A DNA stretch of 7,620 bases from SLRI01 sp036796215 (GCA_036796215.1 DAIRDJ010000197.1:1-7620), one strand, 5' to 3'. Shown: positions 1 to 6,746, counted from the stretch's first letter. Notes: generated by a model from the sequence alone, not told the origin. Program-made: numbers and translations.

Positions 1-331
1 TTTGGAGTACGACATCCTGGCGCAGCGGCCGGCCGAGACCTTGCGGCTGCTCTATCAGTTCCTGGACGAGCCGGTATTCGACCACGACTTCGAGAGTGTC
101 GAGTATGCCGAGCCCGAGTTCGACGCGCAGCTCGCGACCCCGGGCCTGCACACGGTCAAGCGCCGCGTCGCCTTCGAGCCGCGCCGGACCATCCTGCCGC
201 CCGATCTCTTCCAGAAATACGCCGGCCTCTCGTTCTGGCGGGATCCCGCTGGCTCCACCGCGTTTCGCATCACCGTAGAGCGCGAGCCCTCGACCGGGGC
301 CGGCCCGGCGGCCGAGGGTGTACCCGGTTGA
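1..331 (+). CDS. Sulfotransferase family protein, C-terminal part (5' end outside window)
   Basis: This is the last ~109 residues of a protein whose N-terminus lies upstream. The visible part has the helix motif RPAETLRLLYQFLDEP, then FDHDF..VEY.EPEFDAQL.TPGLH and an RRTILPPDLFQKY..LSFW ending. I recognise this pattern from the C-terminal region of PAPS-dependent sulfotransferase-like proteins common in Alphaproteobacteria. Those enzymes transfer a sulfuryl group from PAPS to a hydroxyl or amine. The PAPS 5'-phosphosulfate loop would be in the missing N-terminal part, so activity cannot be judged. The frame is open from the first base; the TTG at position 2 is probably an internal Leu codon, not a start. 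The stop is TGA at 329-331, and the MarR gene begins 58 bases later on the same strand. Family assignment is by remembered resemblance; the acceptor substrate is unknown. Confidence 0.75.
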   Translation, partial: LEYDILAQRPAETLRLLYQFLDEPVFDHDFESVEYAEPEFDAQLATPGLHTVKRRVAFEPRRTILPPDLFQKYAGLSFWRDPAGSTAFRITVEREPSTGAGPAAEGVPG

Positions 332-389
332 AAGGCTTGCCCGCACGTCCGCCGCTTGGCAGAAGCAGCAAAGAGGGGACGGGGCGGGC

Positions 390-818
390 ATGTCCAGCGA
401 GACCGACGACTATGTTCTCGACCAGCAGGTCGGCCATTTGTTGCGCCGCGCCAACCAGCGGCACACGGCGCTGTTTGCCCGGCGTTTCGCCGCCTTCGAT
501 CTGACGCCGCTGCAGTTCGCCGTCTTGATGCGGCTGCGCGAGGCGGGGCCCTTGTCGCAGAACCTGCTCGGCCGAGAGACCGCCATGGACCCCAACACCG
601 TGCAGGGGGTCATCCTGCGTCTCTTGCGCCGCCGGCTCGTGACCCGGACCGGCAGCGACGCGGACAAGCGGCGCAAGCTTTTGGCGCTGACCGATTACGG
701 CCTGGCGCTCGCCGAGCGGCTGGTGCTCGAGGGCCATGCCATCACCGAGGAGACGCTCGCCCCGCTCACGGCGGCACAGCGGCGACACTTCCTCGGGCTT
801 CTGGCCAGGCTGGCCTGA
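390..818 (+). CDS. MarR-family transcriptional regulator
   Basis: A 142-residue protein of usual MarR size, predicted to be a cytoplasmic dimeric winged-helix DNA-binding protein. An N-terminal dimerisation helix (about residues 8-36) is followed by LTPLQFAVLMRL (38-49). The helix-turn-helix spans about 55-86 (LSQNLLGRE..MDPNTVQGVILRLLRRRLVTR). The wing carries the family signature D92-K-R94-R95 followed by LLALT. A C-terminal helical stretch (about 103-142) would complete the dimer interface. I chose the ATG at 390 because a purine-rich AGAGGGGA lies 10 bases upstream; an in-frame GTG at 318 would add residues that do not look like MarR sequence. The gene sits 91 bases upstream of korA on the same strand, so it may control the kor genes and itself; that is inference from position. 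The effector ligand is unknown, and no cysteine pair suggesting redox sensing is visible. Confidence 0.9.
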   Translation: MSSETDDYVLDQQVGHLLRRANQRHTALFARRFAAFDLTPLQFAVLMRLREAGPLSQNLLGRETAMDPNTVQGVILRLLRRRLVTRTGSDADKRRKLLALTDYGLALAERLVLEGHAITEETLAPLTAAQRRHFLGLLARLA

Positions 819-830
819 GCACGCGGGCTC

Positions 831-859
831 GTGACTTGTGCTGCCGTCCTCGATATATC
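831..859 (+). promoter_or_regulatory. Candidate promoter and palindromic operator ahead of korA
   Basis: Within the 91-base gap between the MarR gene and korA there is one AT-rich island in otherwise GC-rich sequence. GTGACT (831-836) and TATATC (854-859), spaced 17 bases apart, each match a sigma-70 consensus box at 4 of 6 bases. The second box lies inside a perfect 8-base palindrome, GATATATC (852-859), of the AT-rich kind MarR proteins often bind. About 50 bases separate it from the korA start. The matches are weak and could be chance; the MarR gene and korA may equally be cotranscribed. Confidence 0.25.
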
Positions 860-909
860 ATGTGCCCTCCAACGAGTGCGCAACTCCGGCGAGACGGGCT
901 GAGACGACG

Positions 910-2823
910 ATGAACGAGATGCGGCGGCCAGCGCCCGAGACCCGGCCCGAGACGGGGCCTGACGCCGTGCCCTCGGCCACGCCTTTGGCGAAGCCGGTGG
1001 GCAGCTCGCTGGTGGTGCGCTTTGCCGGCGACAGCGGCGACGGCATGCAGCTGACCGGCAGCCGCTTCACCCAGGAGGCCGCTCTGGGTGGTGCGGATCT
1101 CGCCACCTTTCCCGATTTTCCGGCCGAGATCCGGGCCCCGGTCGGCACCACCTTCGGCGTCTCGGCCTTCCAGATCCAGTTCGGTGGCCGGCGGGTGCGC
1201 ACGCCGGGCGACCAGCTCGACGTGCTGGTGGCGCTCAACCCTGCAGCCCTCAAGGTCAATCTCGCCGATCTCCGGCCGGCGGGGACGCTGATCGTCGATA
1301 CGGCGGCTTTCGTCGACCGCAACCTGAAGAAGGCCGGCTACGACAGCAACCCGCTCGTGGGCCACGATCTCGATCCCTTCCGGGTGATGGAGATCGACAT
1401 CACCAAGCTGACCCAGGCCGCGGTCAAGCCCCTGGGTGTGGGCAATCGCGACGCCAACCGGGCGCGCAATTTCTGGACCCTGGGGCTGGTGCTCTGGCTC
1501 ACCGGCCGGCCGCGGGCCGCCACCCGGGCCTGGATCGAGGAGCATTTCGCGGGCGATCAGCTGGTCCGCGACGCCAATCTGGCAGCGCTCGATGCCGGGC
1601 ATGCCTATGGCGAGACGGCGGAATTGCCGCGGCAGCCCGAGGTCCTGGCCGCGGGCCAGCAGGCCCCCCTGCCGCCCGGCCGCTACCGCACGATTACCGG
1701 GGTGGAGGCTTTGGCCTATGGCCTGGTCGAGGGTGGCAGGCTCGCCGGGCTCGAGCTCTTCTACGGCTCCTACCCGATCACCCCGGCCTCCGGTCTCTTG
1801 CATGTGCTCGCCCGGCTCGGCAGCTTCGGCGTGCGCACCTTCCAGGCCGAGGACGAGATCGCCGCGATTTGTGCCGCGATCGGGGCGTCCTATGCCGGCA
1901 AGCTCGGGGTCACCGGCAGCTCCGGCCCCGGCATTGCACTCAAGACCGAAGCGCTCGGGCTCGCCATTGCGACCGAATTGCCGCTCGTCGTCATCGACGC
2001 GCAGCGGGGCGGGCCGTCGACGGGCCTGCCGACCAAGACCGAGCAGTCGGACCTCTTCCAGGCCGTGCTCGGCCGCAATGCCGACGCCCCCCTGGTCGTG
2101 CTGGCGGCAGCCACCCCCGGCGACTGCTTCGATGTCGCGATCGAGGCCGTGCGGCTCGCGACCCACTACATGACGCCCGTGATGCTGCTCACCGACGGCT
2201 TTCTCGCCAATGCGAGCGAGCCCTGGCTGGTCCCCGATCTGTCGCGGCTGGAAGCCTTCCCGGTCCACCAGGGTGCCGATCCCGAGACGTTCCAGCCCTA
2301 CACCCGCGACCCGTCGACCCTGGCCCGCCCCTGGGTCCCGGCCGGCACGCCGGGGCTCCGGCACCGGATCGGCGGCATCGAGCGGGCCGACAAGACCGGC
2401 GACATCTCCTACGATCCCTTGAACCACCAGACGATGACGGATTATCGCCGGCACAAGATCGAGGGCATCGCGGGCGACATCCCAGAGCAGCGGCTCGAGG
2501 CCGGCGCTGCGGGCGACCCCGTTTTGATCCTGGGGTGGGGCTCGACCTATGGCGCGATCGAGAGTGCCGTCGACCGGCTGCGCGAGGCCGGCCGGCCGGT
2601 GGCACACGCGCATGTCCGCAACATCTGGCCGCTGCCGCGCAATCTGGGGGCGATGCTGGCCGCACACCGGCATGTGCTGGTGCCCGAGCTCAATGCCGGC
2701 CAGTTCGCGTTCGTCTTGCAGGGCGTCTTCGGCCGCAAGGTCGAGAGCCTGACCAAGGTGACCGGCAAGCCGTTCACCGCGGCCGAGATCGAAGCCCGCG
2801 TCCTTCACCTCCTGGAAAGCTGA
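910..2823 (+). CDS. korA: 2-oxoacid:acceptor oxidoreductase, alpha subunit (fused gamma-alpha), probably 2-oxoglutarate:ferredoxin oxidoreductase
   Basis: With KorB this should oxidise a 2-oxoacid, most likely 2-oxoglutarate, plus CoA to acyl-CoA and CO2, passing electrons to ferredoxin. From the chosen start it has 637 residues, normal for the fused form. Residues 1-32 are a Pro/Glu-rich, probably disordered leader. The gamma domain starts at VVRFAGDSGDGMQLTG (35-50) and runs to about 220. The alpha pyrimidine-binding domain follows, with YPITPAS (288-294), AEDEIAAI (E314, E316), TGSSGPGIALKTEALGLA and RGGPSTGLPTKTEQSDL. A domain-II segment (VLILGWGSTYGAIESAV to the end) closes the protein. 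YPITP is the hallmark of this family's substrate and TPP region; ASG follows where many relatives have ASD. The start is uncertain: ATG 910 has only a weak GAGACG upstream, ATG 919 is possible, and the open frame reaches back to GTG 838. The korB start is 4 bases beyond the stop. Substrate choice between 2-oxoglutarate and other 2-oxoacids is not proven by sequence. Confidence 0.92.
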   Translation: MNEMRRPAPETRPETGPDAVPSATPLAKPVGSSLVVRFAGDSGDGMQLTGSRFTQEAALGGADLATFPDFPAEIRAPVGTTFGVSAFQIQFGGRRVRTPGDQLDVLVALNPAALKVNLADLRPAGTLIVDTAAFVDRNLKKAGYDSNPLVGHDLDPFRVMEIDITKLTQAAVKPLGVGNRDANRARNFWTLGLVLWLTGRPRAATRAWIEEHFAGDQLVRDANLAALDAGHAYGETAELPRQPEVLAAGQQAPLPPGRYRTITGVEALAYGLVEGGRLAGLELFYGSYPITPASGLLHVLARLGSFGVRTFQAEDEIAAICAAIGASYAGKLGVTGSSGPGIALKTEALGLAIATELPLVVIDAQRGGPSTGLPTKTEQSDLFQAVLGRNADAPLVVLAAATPGDCFDVAIEAVRLATHYMTPVMLLTDGFLANASEPWLVPDLSRLEAFPVHQGADPETFQPYTRDPSTLARPWVPAGTPGLRHRIGGIERADKTGDISYDPLNHQTMTDYRRHKIEGIAGDIPEQRLEAGAAGDPVLILGWGSTYGAIESAVDRLREAGRPVAHAHVRNIWPLPRNLGAMLAAHRHVLVPELNAGQFAFVLQGVFGRKVESLTKVTGKPFTAAEIEARVLHLLES

Positions 2824-2827
2824 GCCC

Positions 2828-3841
2828 ATGGCCACCGTCCTCGAGCGTCGCACCAGGGAGACGAGCCCCAAGGACTGGGCCTCCGACCAGGAGGTCCGCT
2901 GGTGCCCGGGCTGCGGCGACTATGCGATCCTCAAGGCGGTGCAGAAGACCTTGGCCGAGCTGAAGGCCGATCCGGACAACACGGTCTTCGTCTCCGGCAT
3001 CGGCTGTGCGGCGCGGTTTCCCTACTATGTCGAGTCTTACGGCTTTCACACCATTCACGGCCGGGCGGCGGCGATCGCCACCGGGGTCAAGCTCGCCAAT
3101 CCCGAGCTCGACGTCTGGGTGGTCTCGGGCGACGGCGACAGCCTTTCGATCGGCGGCAACCATCTCCTGCACCTGCTCCGGCGCAACGTCGATCTGGTCT
3201 ATCTGCTCTTCAACAACCAGGTCTACGGCCTGACCAAGGGCCAGGCCTCGCCGACCAGCCCAGTGGGCCAGGTGACGCCGTCCACGCCGACCGGCTCGCT
3301 CGACGCACCGGTGAATGCGGCGGCCTTTGCCCTCGGCTCGAACGCCCGGTTCGTGGCGCGCGTGCCGGACGTCGCGCAAGGCCCGATGGTCGAGGTGCTG
3401 ACCCGCGCCCACCAGCACCAGGGCACGGGTTTTGTCGAGATCCTGCAGAACTGCATCGTCTACAATGACGGGGCGTTCGATCGGATCACCGACAAGGCGA
3501 CGGCCGCCGAGCATCAGCTCTGGTGTCGCCACGGCGAGCCCCTGCTCTTCGCCGGCGGGACGAAGGGGCTGCGCCTCGTGCCGGAGCGGCTGGCGCTCGA
3601 GGTCTTCACCCTGGGCGAGGGCGGGCTCGGCGTCGAGGACGCGATGGTCCACGACGAGACCAACCCGCTGCTGGCGCAACTCCTCGTTCGGCTCGAGGCG
3701 CCGAAGGCCCTGGGCGTGATCCATTGTGTCGAGGCTCCGACCTACGAAGCGGCCTTCAAGGCGGCGGGTCCCCCGCCCAAGCCCGAGCTCGCCGACCTGC
3801 AGAAGCTGGTCGCGGGCCGGACGACCTGGACGATCGACTAG
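2828..3841 (+). CDS. korB: 2-oxoacid:acceptor oxidoreductase, beta subunit (TPP and 4Fe-4S binding), probably 2-oxoglutarate:ferredoxin oxidoreductase
   Basis: This is the catalytic partner of KorA, 337 residues, the usual length for the family. It binds thiamine diphosphate with Mg and one 4Fe-4S cluster. The cluster motif WCPGCG gives C26 and C29, with further ligands C60 (SGIGCAARFPYY) and C209 (LQNCIVYND). The 3-31-149 spacing closely follows that of structurally characterised two-subunit archaeal OFORs. The TPP motif runs from SGDGD (G101-D-G) to N129-N130 (LLFNNQVYGLTKGQASPTS). The Q-A-S-P-T-S ending is typical of KorB-type proteins. The C-terminus contains HDETNPLLAQLLVRL, also usual. 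ATG 2828 has a modest TGGAAAG eight bases upstream, and the 4-base gap after korA implies cotranscription and probably coupled translation. An inverted repeat begins directly after the stop. No ferredoxin or delta subunit lies in the window, so the electron acceptor must be encoded elsewhere. Such enzymes are often oxygen-sensitive. Confidence 0.94.
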   Translation: MATVLERRTRETSPKDWASDQEVRWCPGCGDYAILKAVQKTLAELKADPDNTVFVSGIGCAARFPYYVESYGFHTIHGRAAAIATGVKLANPELDVWVVSGDGDSLSIGGNHLLHLLRRNVDLVYLLFNNQVYGLTKGQASPTSPVGQVTPSTPTGSLDAPVNAAAFALGSNARFVARVPDVAQGPMVEVLTRAHQHQGTGFVEILQNCIVYNDGAFDRITDKATAAEHQLWCRHGEPLLFAGGTKGLRLVPERLALEVFTLGEGGLGVEDAMVHDETNPLLAQLLVRLEAPKALGVIHCVEAPTYEAAFKAAGPPPKPELADLQKLVAGRTTWTID

Positions 3842-3874
3842 CGGCGTTAAGTGTACCAGGTACCCTTAACGTCG
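3842..3874. terminator. Near-perfect inverted repeat after korB: probable bidirectional terminator without T-tract, or operator
   Basis: The arms CGTTAAGTGTACC (3845-3857) and GGTACCCTTAACG (3859-3871) pair at 12 of 13 positions around a single A (3858); the only mismatch is T3852 against C3864. In RNA the stem extends outward by a G-U and two more G-C pairs to 3842/3874, with the loop opening to at least three bases. It lies directly after the korB stop and between convergent genes, where a shared transcription stop is expected. No T-run follows on either strand, so it is not a classical intrinsic terminator. The perfect dyad and a further GTTAAC at 3875-3880 would also fit a protein-binding site. 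The rest of the intergenic gap to 3977 shows nothing I can identify. Confidence 0.5.
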
Positions 3875-3977
3875 GTTAACGACTCGGCTCGCCCTGCCGC
3901 TGCGTCGGCCTGACTTTCCGGTGGGGCGCGTCGCATGGCCGAGGGGGCAAGTGTCGTAGACGGTCGACTGGGCGGGT

Positions 3978-4853
3978 TCAGGCGCCGAAGCGCGGTTCGG
4001 GCACACCTTTCACCCCGAGACCATGGATCGCGAACAAGGCGCCACGATGCACGCCGTCGCCGGGAAAGCGGGGGAGCGGCGGCTTCGCCATCGAGGTGAC
4101 GTAGAGGATGTCGAGGTCGGGGCCGCCGAACATGCAGGAGGTCACTTTCTTCACCGGCATCTCGATCACCCGGTCGATCGTGCCGTCGGGCAGATAGCGG
4201 ACCAGCTTGCCGATATAGACATGCGCACTCCAGACGCCGCCCTCGGCATCGACCGTGGCCCCGTCGAAGGCGCCGCCGGCCTCGGTCATCCTGGCGAAGG
4301 TCCGCTTGTTGCTGATCTTGCCGGTGCCGAGGTCGTAGTCATAGGCCGAGATCTCGCCGGACCAGCTGTCGGTGAAGTAGAAGATCTTGCCGTCGGGGCT
4401 CCAGCAGGGGCCGTTGGAGACGATGATGCCGTCTTCCAGCCTGGTCACCGTCATGTCCGGGTCGAGCCGGTAGAGGGCACCGTTCGGGCCTTCCTCCAGC
4501 GTGTCCATCGAGCCCGAGACGAAGCGCCCGGCCTTGTCGACCTTGCCGTCGTTGATCCGGTTGTTGGGCTTGTCGGGTTCCGGATCGTGGATCAGGGTGC
4601 ACTCGCCGGTCTCGAAATCGAGCGCGTGAAAGCCGGTCGCGAGCGAGCAGATCGCCCCCTTGCCGTCGTTGCGGATGGCGATCGAGCCGATCTTCGCCGG
4701 CACGTCCCAGGCGCGCATCTCGCGGCCGTCATGGGTGCAGCGGAAGACCCGGCCATCGAAGCTGTCGATGAAATAGAGGCGCTGCTGCTCGACGTCCCAG
4801 AGTGGGCCTTCGCCGAGCGTCGTCTTGACGTCGACCGCGATCTCGATGCGCAT
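3978..4853 (-). CDS. SMP-30/gluconolactonase-like lactonase
   Basis: A 291-residue six-bladed beta-propeller hydrolase of the SMP-30/LRE family (regucalcin, gluconolactonase), which opens sugar-type lactones to the free hydroxy acids using one divalent metal. The metal ligands known from human SMP-30 (Glu18, Asn154, Asp204) are matched here by E15 in LGEGPLW, N147 in VSNGPCWSPDG and D197 in GGAFDGATVDAEGG. The substrate-binding Arg/Asn pair is matched by R99 and N101 in NNRINDGKVD. Blade repeats such as W-S-P-D-G-K-I-F-Y-F-T-D-S and L-Y-R-L-D-P are clear. There is no signal peptide, so it is cytoplasmic. ATG 4853 has a good AGGGAGA at 4861-4867, seven bases away. It is the last gene of the minus-strand operon, 23 bases after the BKACE gene, which suggests that a lactone is an intermediate or the starting compound of this pathway. 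The exact lactone cannot be told from sequence. Confidence 0.92.
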   Translation of the reverse strand: MRIEIAVDVKTTLGEGPLWDVEQQRLYFIDSFDGRVFRCTHDGREMRAWDVPAKIGSIAIRNDGKGAICSLATGFHALDFETGECTLIHDPEPDKPNNRINDGKVDKAGRFVSGSMDTLEEGPNGALYRLDPDMTVTRLEDGIIVSNGPCWSPDGKIFYFTDSWSGEISAYDYDLGTGKISNKRTFARMTEAGGAFDGATVDAEGGVWSAHVYIGKLVRYLPDGTIDRVIEMPVKKVTSCMFGGPDLDILYVTSMAKPPLPRFPGDGVHRGALFAIHGLGVKGVPEPRFGA

Positions 4854-4876
4854 CGTTTAGTCTCCCTGATTATTGG

Positions 4877-5800
4877 TTAGAACCGCACGTCGTGGGGGCC
4901 CTTGAGCTCGAGGATCGCCCTGGCCTCGTCGGGTGTGGCGACCTCGCGGCCGAGGCCTTCGATGATCTGCCGGGCGGCCCGAACCTGAGCCGCGTTGCTC
5001 TCGGCGAGCTTGCCCTTGCCCAGCCACAAGCTGTCCTCGAGGCCGACCCGGACATTGGCGCCCATCGCGGCCGAAATCGCGGCGATCGGCAGCTGGTTCC
5101 GGCCGGCCCCCAGCACCGACCAGCGGTAGCTGGTGCCGAACAGGCGGTCTGCCGTGCGCTTCATGTGCATGACGTCCTCGGGGTGCGGGCCGATGCCGCC
5201 GAGGATGCCGAAGACCGACTGGACGAACAAGGGCGGCTTGACCAGGCCCCGGTCGAGGAAGTGGGCGAGGTTGTAGAGGTGGCTGATGTCGTAGCACTCG
5301 AACTCGAAGCGGGTGTTGTTCTCGGCACAGGTGGTCAGGATGTATTCGATGTCCTGATACGTGTTCTTGAACACGAGGTTCCGGCTGTTTTCGAGATGCT
5401 GGCGCTCCCAGTCGTGCTTGAACTCCTTGAAGCGGTTCAGCATCGGAAAGAGGCCGAAATTCATCGAGCCCATGTTGAGGCTCGCGACCTCGGGAGCGAA
5501 GGTGGCAGCCGGGCGGACCCGCTCCTCGATGGTCATGCCGGGTGCCCCGCCGGTGGTCAGGTTGACGACGCAGCCGGAGCGCTGCTTGATCACCTGGAGG
5601 AAGGGCTTGAAGGCCTCCGGGCGCTGGTCGGGCCGGCCGGTCTCGGGATCGCGGGCGTGGAGGTGAACGATGGCGGCGCCGGCCTCGGCGGCCCCGATCG
5701 CGGCATCGGCGATCTCCTCGGGTGTCACCGGCAGATGCGGCGACATCGAGGGGGTGTGGATGGCTCCGGTCACGGCACAGGTGATGATGACCTTGTCCAT
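4877..5800 (-). CDS. Beta-keto acid cleavage enzyme (BKACE, DUF849; 3-keto-5-aminohexanoate cleavage enzyme-like)
   Basis: Enzymes of this Zn-dependent TIM-barrel family condense a beta-keto acid with acetyl-CoA and split it into acetoacetate (or an analogue) and a new CoA ester. In this 307-residue protein, H46 and H48 (IVHLHARDPETG) sit at the same positions as the Zn ligands of the characterised lysine-fermentation enzyme Kce. R251, E255 and D256 (VRVGLEDS) match its Arg226/Glu230/Asp231 in spacing. VVNLTTGG (78-85) is the usual strand-3 motif, followed by SLNMGSMNFGLFP, FEFECYDISHLYNLAHF, FGILGGIG and SVLGAGRNQLP. The N-terminal ITCAVTGAIHTPSMSPHLPVTP places it in a common proteobacterial subgroup; it differs from what I recall of the carnitine enzyme (VTGAGDT type). 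ATG 5800 was chosen over an open frame back to 5845 because GGAGA lies 5 bases upstream and the family starts here. Only one base separates it from the preceding dehydrogenase stop. The substrate is unknown. Confidence 0.93.
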   Translation of the reverse strand: MDKVIITCAVTGAIHTPSMSPHLPVTPEEIADAAIGAAEAGAAIVHLHARDPETGRPDQRPEAFKPFLQVIKQRSGCVVNLTTGGAPGMTIEERVRPAATFAPEVASLNMGSMNFGLFPMLNRFKEFKHDWERQHLENSRNLVFKNTYQDIEYILTTCAENNTRFEFECYDISHLYNLAHFLDRGLVKPPLFVQSVFGILGGIGPHPEDVMHMKRTADRLFGTSYRWSVLGAGRNQLPIAAISAAMGANVRVGLEDSLWLGKGKLAESNAAQVRAARQIIEGLGREVATPDEARAILELKGPHDVRF

Positions 5801-5812
5801 GTCAGTCTCCAA
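5798..5812 (-). promoter_or_regulatory. Translationally coupled stop-start junction (TGA-C-ATG) with internal Shine-Dalgarno
   Basis: On the minus strand the dehydrogenase gene ends TTGGAGACTGACATG: the ribosome-binding GGAGA (5806-5810) is formed by its last sense codons, and TGA (5804-5802) is one base from the BKACE ATG (5800-5798). This fixes the BKACE start and implies coupled synthesis of the 3-hydroxy acid dehydrogenase and the beta-keto acid cleavage enzyme. Confidence 0.8.
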
Positions 5813-6746
5813 TCTCGCGTGACGCCGCTTTTTTGTGCGCGGCAAGGGCCATCAGCCGCTGGTCGCGCCAGCGGTGGCGGGCGTCGAGCTGATCTGCGGG
5901 GACCTTGGCACGGCGCTCGGCCTCGATCTTGTCGAGCACGGGCCCCGTCCAGTCGGCGCGGCGCTGCATCGAGGGGAAGAGGTTCTCGTAGATGTGCTGG
6001 TAGCGCACACAGTAGTCGCGGACACCGTCGGGCGCGTTGAGGTCGATCGTCTCGAACGGGCCCATGAACGACCAGCGAAGGGCGAGGCCATGCTTGAGGC
6101 CGCGATCGACGTCCTCGGTCGAGCAGTAGCCGCCTTCGACCAGGCGAAAGGCCTCTTCGAGAAGGGCCCCCTGCAGCCGGTTCATGACGAAGCCGTCGAG
6201 CTCTTTGGCCATAACGATCGGCGCCATGCCGATGCCCTCGATCACCCCCGTCGCGCGCTGCATGGTCTCGGCCGTGGTCCAGGGCGCCGGGACCAGCTCC
6301 ACCGCCGGGATCAGATAGGGCGGGTTCAGGGGGTGGGCGACGAGGCAGCGGTGGCGGCCCTGCAGGTGCTCGGTGAATTTCGACGGCACGATCGCCGAGG
6401 TCGAGCTCGAAAGCAGGGCCTCGGGCGGGGCCAGGGCGTCGACCTCGGCCCAGACGGTCTGCTTCAGATCCAGCTGCTCGGGCACGCTCTCCTGCACCCA
6501 ATCCACCGAAGCGAGCGCCTCCTGCAACGAGTCGACGGGGGTCAGCCGGGCCAGCACCGGGGCTGCCGCCTCGAGCAGGCCGGCCTCGACCATGTCGTCG
6601 AGCAAAGGGGCGATCCGCTCCCTGGCGGCCGCCGCAGCGCCGGGGGTGGCATCGAACAGGCGAACCGCGGCACCGGATCGGGCAAAGGCGATGGCCCAGG
6701 CCCGGCCGACGAGGCCCGTGCCGACAATGGCGACGGTCATGCTCAT
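5802..6746 (-). CDS. 3-hydroxyacyl-CoA dehydrogenase-family protein, lambda-crystallin/L-gulonate 3-dehydrogenase type
   Basis: This is a 314-residue NAD-dependent dehydrogenase, close in length to CRYL1 (about 319), which oxidises the 3-hydroxyl of L-gulonate and other free 3-hydroxy acids. The N-terminal Rossmann fold starts VAIVGTGLVGRAWA (G9-x-G11-xx-G14); D32 at the end of strand 2 indicates NAD rather than NADP. The active site reads S117 (SSSTSA), H138 with E150 (HPLNPPYLIPAVELV) and N189 (DGFVMNRLQ). The 21- and 51-residue spacings equal those of CRYL1 Ser124/His145/Asn196, and the 12-residue His-Glu gap is that of the 3-hydroxyacyl-CoA dehydrogenase dyad. The C-terminal helical domain contains RDYCVRYQHIYENLFPSM. 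ATG 6746 is preferred to ATG 6740 because AGGGA lies nine bases upstream. It is 16 bases after the SDR gene and coupled to the BKACE gene, consistent with making the beta-keto acid that BKACE cleaves. L-carnitine dehydrogenase is an alternative, but the HPLNPPY motif favours the CRYL1 type. Confidence 0.88.
   Translation of the reverse strand: MSMTVAIVGTGLVGRAWAIAFARSGAAVRLFDATPGAAAAARERIAPLLDDMVEAGLLEAAAPVLARLTPVDSLQEALASVDWVQESVPEQLDLKQTVWAEVDALAPPEALLSSSTSAIVPSKFTEHLQGRHRCLVAHPLNPPYLIPAVELVPAPWTTAETMQRATGVIEGIGMAPIVMAKELDGFVMNRLQGALLEEAFRLVEGGYCSTEDVDRGLKHGLALRWSFMGPFETIDLNAPDGVRDYCVRYQHIYENLFPSMQRRADWTGPVLDKIEAERRAKVPADQLDARHRWRDQRLMALAAHKKAASREIGD

Noticed and set aside
318..389. GTG 318 as start of the MarR gene
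   Set aside because: It overlaps the sulfotransferase end and adds 24 residues without MarR character; ATG 390 has a purine-rich ribosome-binding site.
766..2871. 701-codon minus-strand open frame opposite korA
   Set aside because: It is a shadow caused by high GC third positions: its translation has no recognisable domain and is low-complexity, while the plus strand encodes a fully recognisable KorA.
3842..3874. Classical Rho-independent terminator
   Set aside because: The stem is good but no run of T follows on either strand; it is kept only as a probable U-less terminator or operator.
4023..4880. 285-codon plus-strand open frame opposite the lactonase gene
   Set aside because: It is antisense to a gene with all catalytic residues in place; its own translation is an Asp/Val/Gly-rich shadow with no motif.
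5801..5845. Upstream start for the BKACE gene at 5845
   Set aside because: It would overlap the dehydrogenase gene and add a Lys/Arg-rich leader; ATG 5800 has a good ribosome-binding site and matches the family N-terminus.
4892..6040. 382-codon plus-strand open frame opposite the BKACE gene and part of the dehydrogenase gene
   Set aside because: It spans two unrelated real genes on the other strand and shows no family features.
4877..6746. Assignment of the operon to L-carnitine degradation (cdhC/cdhA)
   Set aside because: The gene pair is reminiscent, but the BKACE N-terminal motif and the HPLNPPY motif of the dehydrogenase fit other subgroups, and a lactonase has no role in that pathway.
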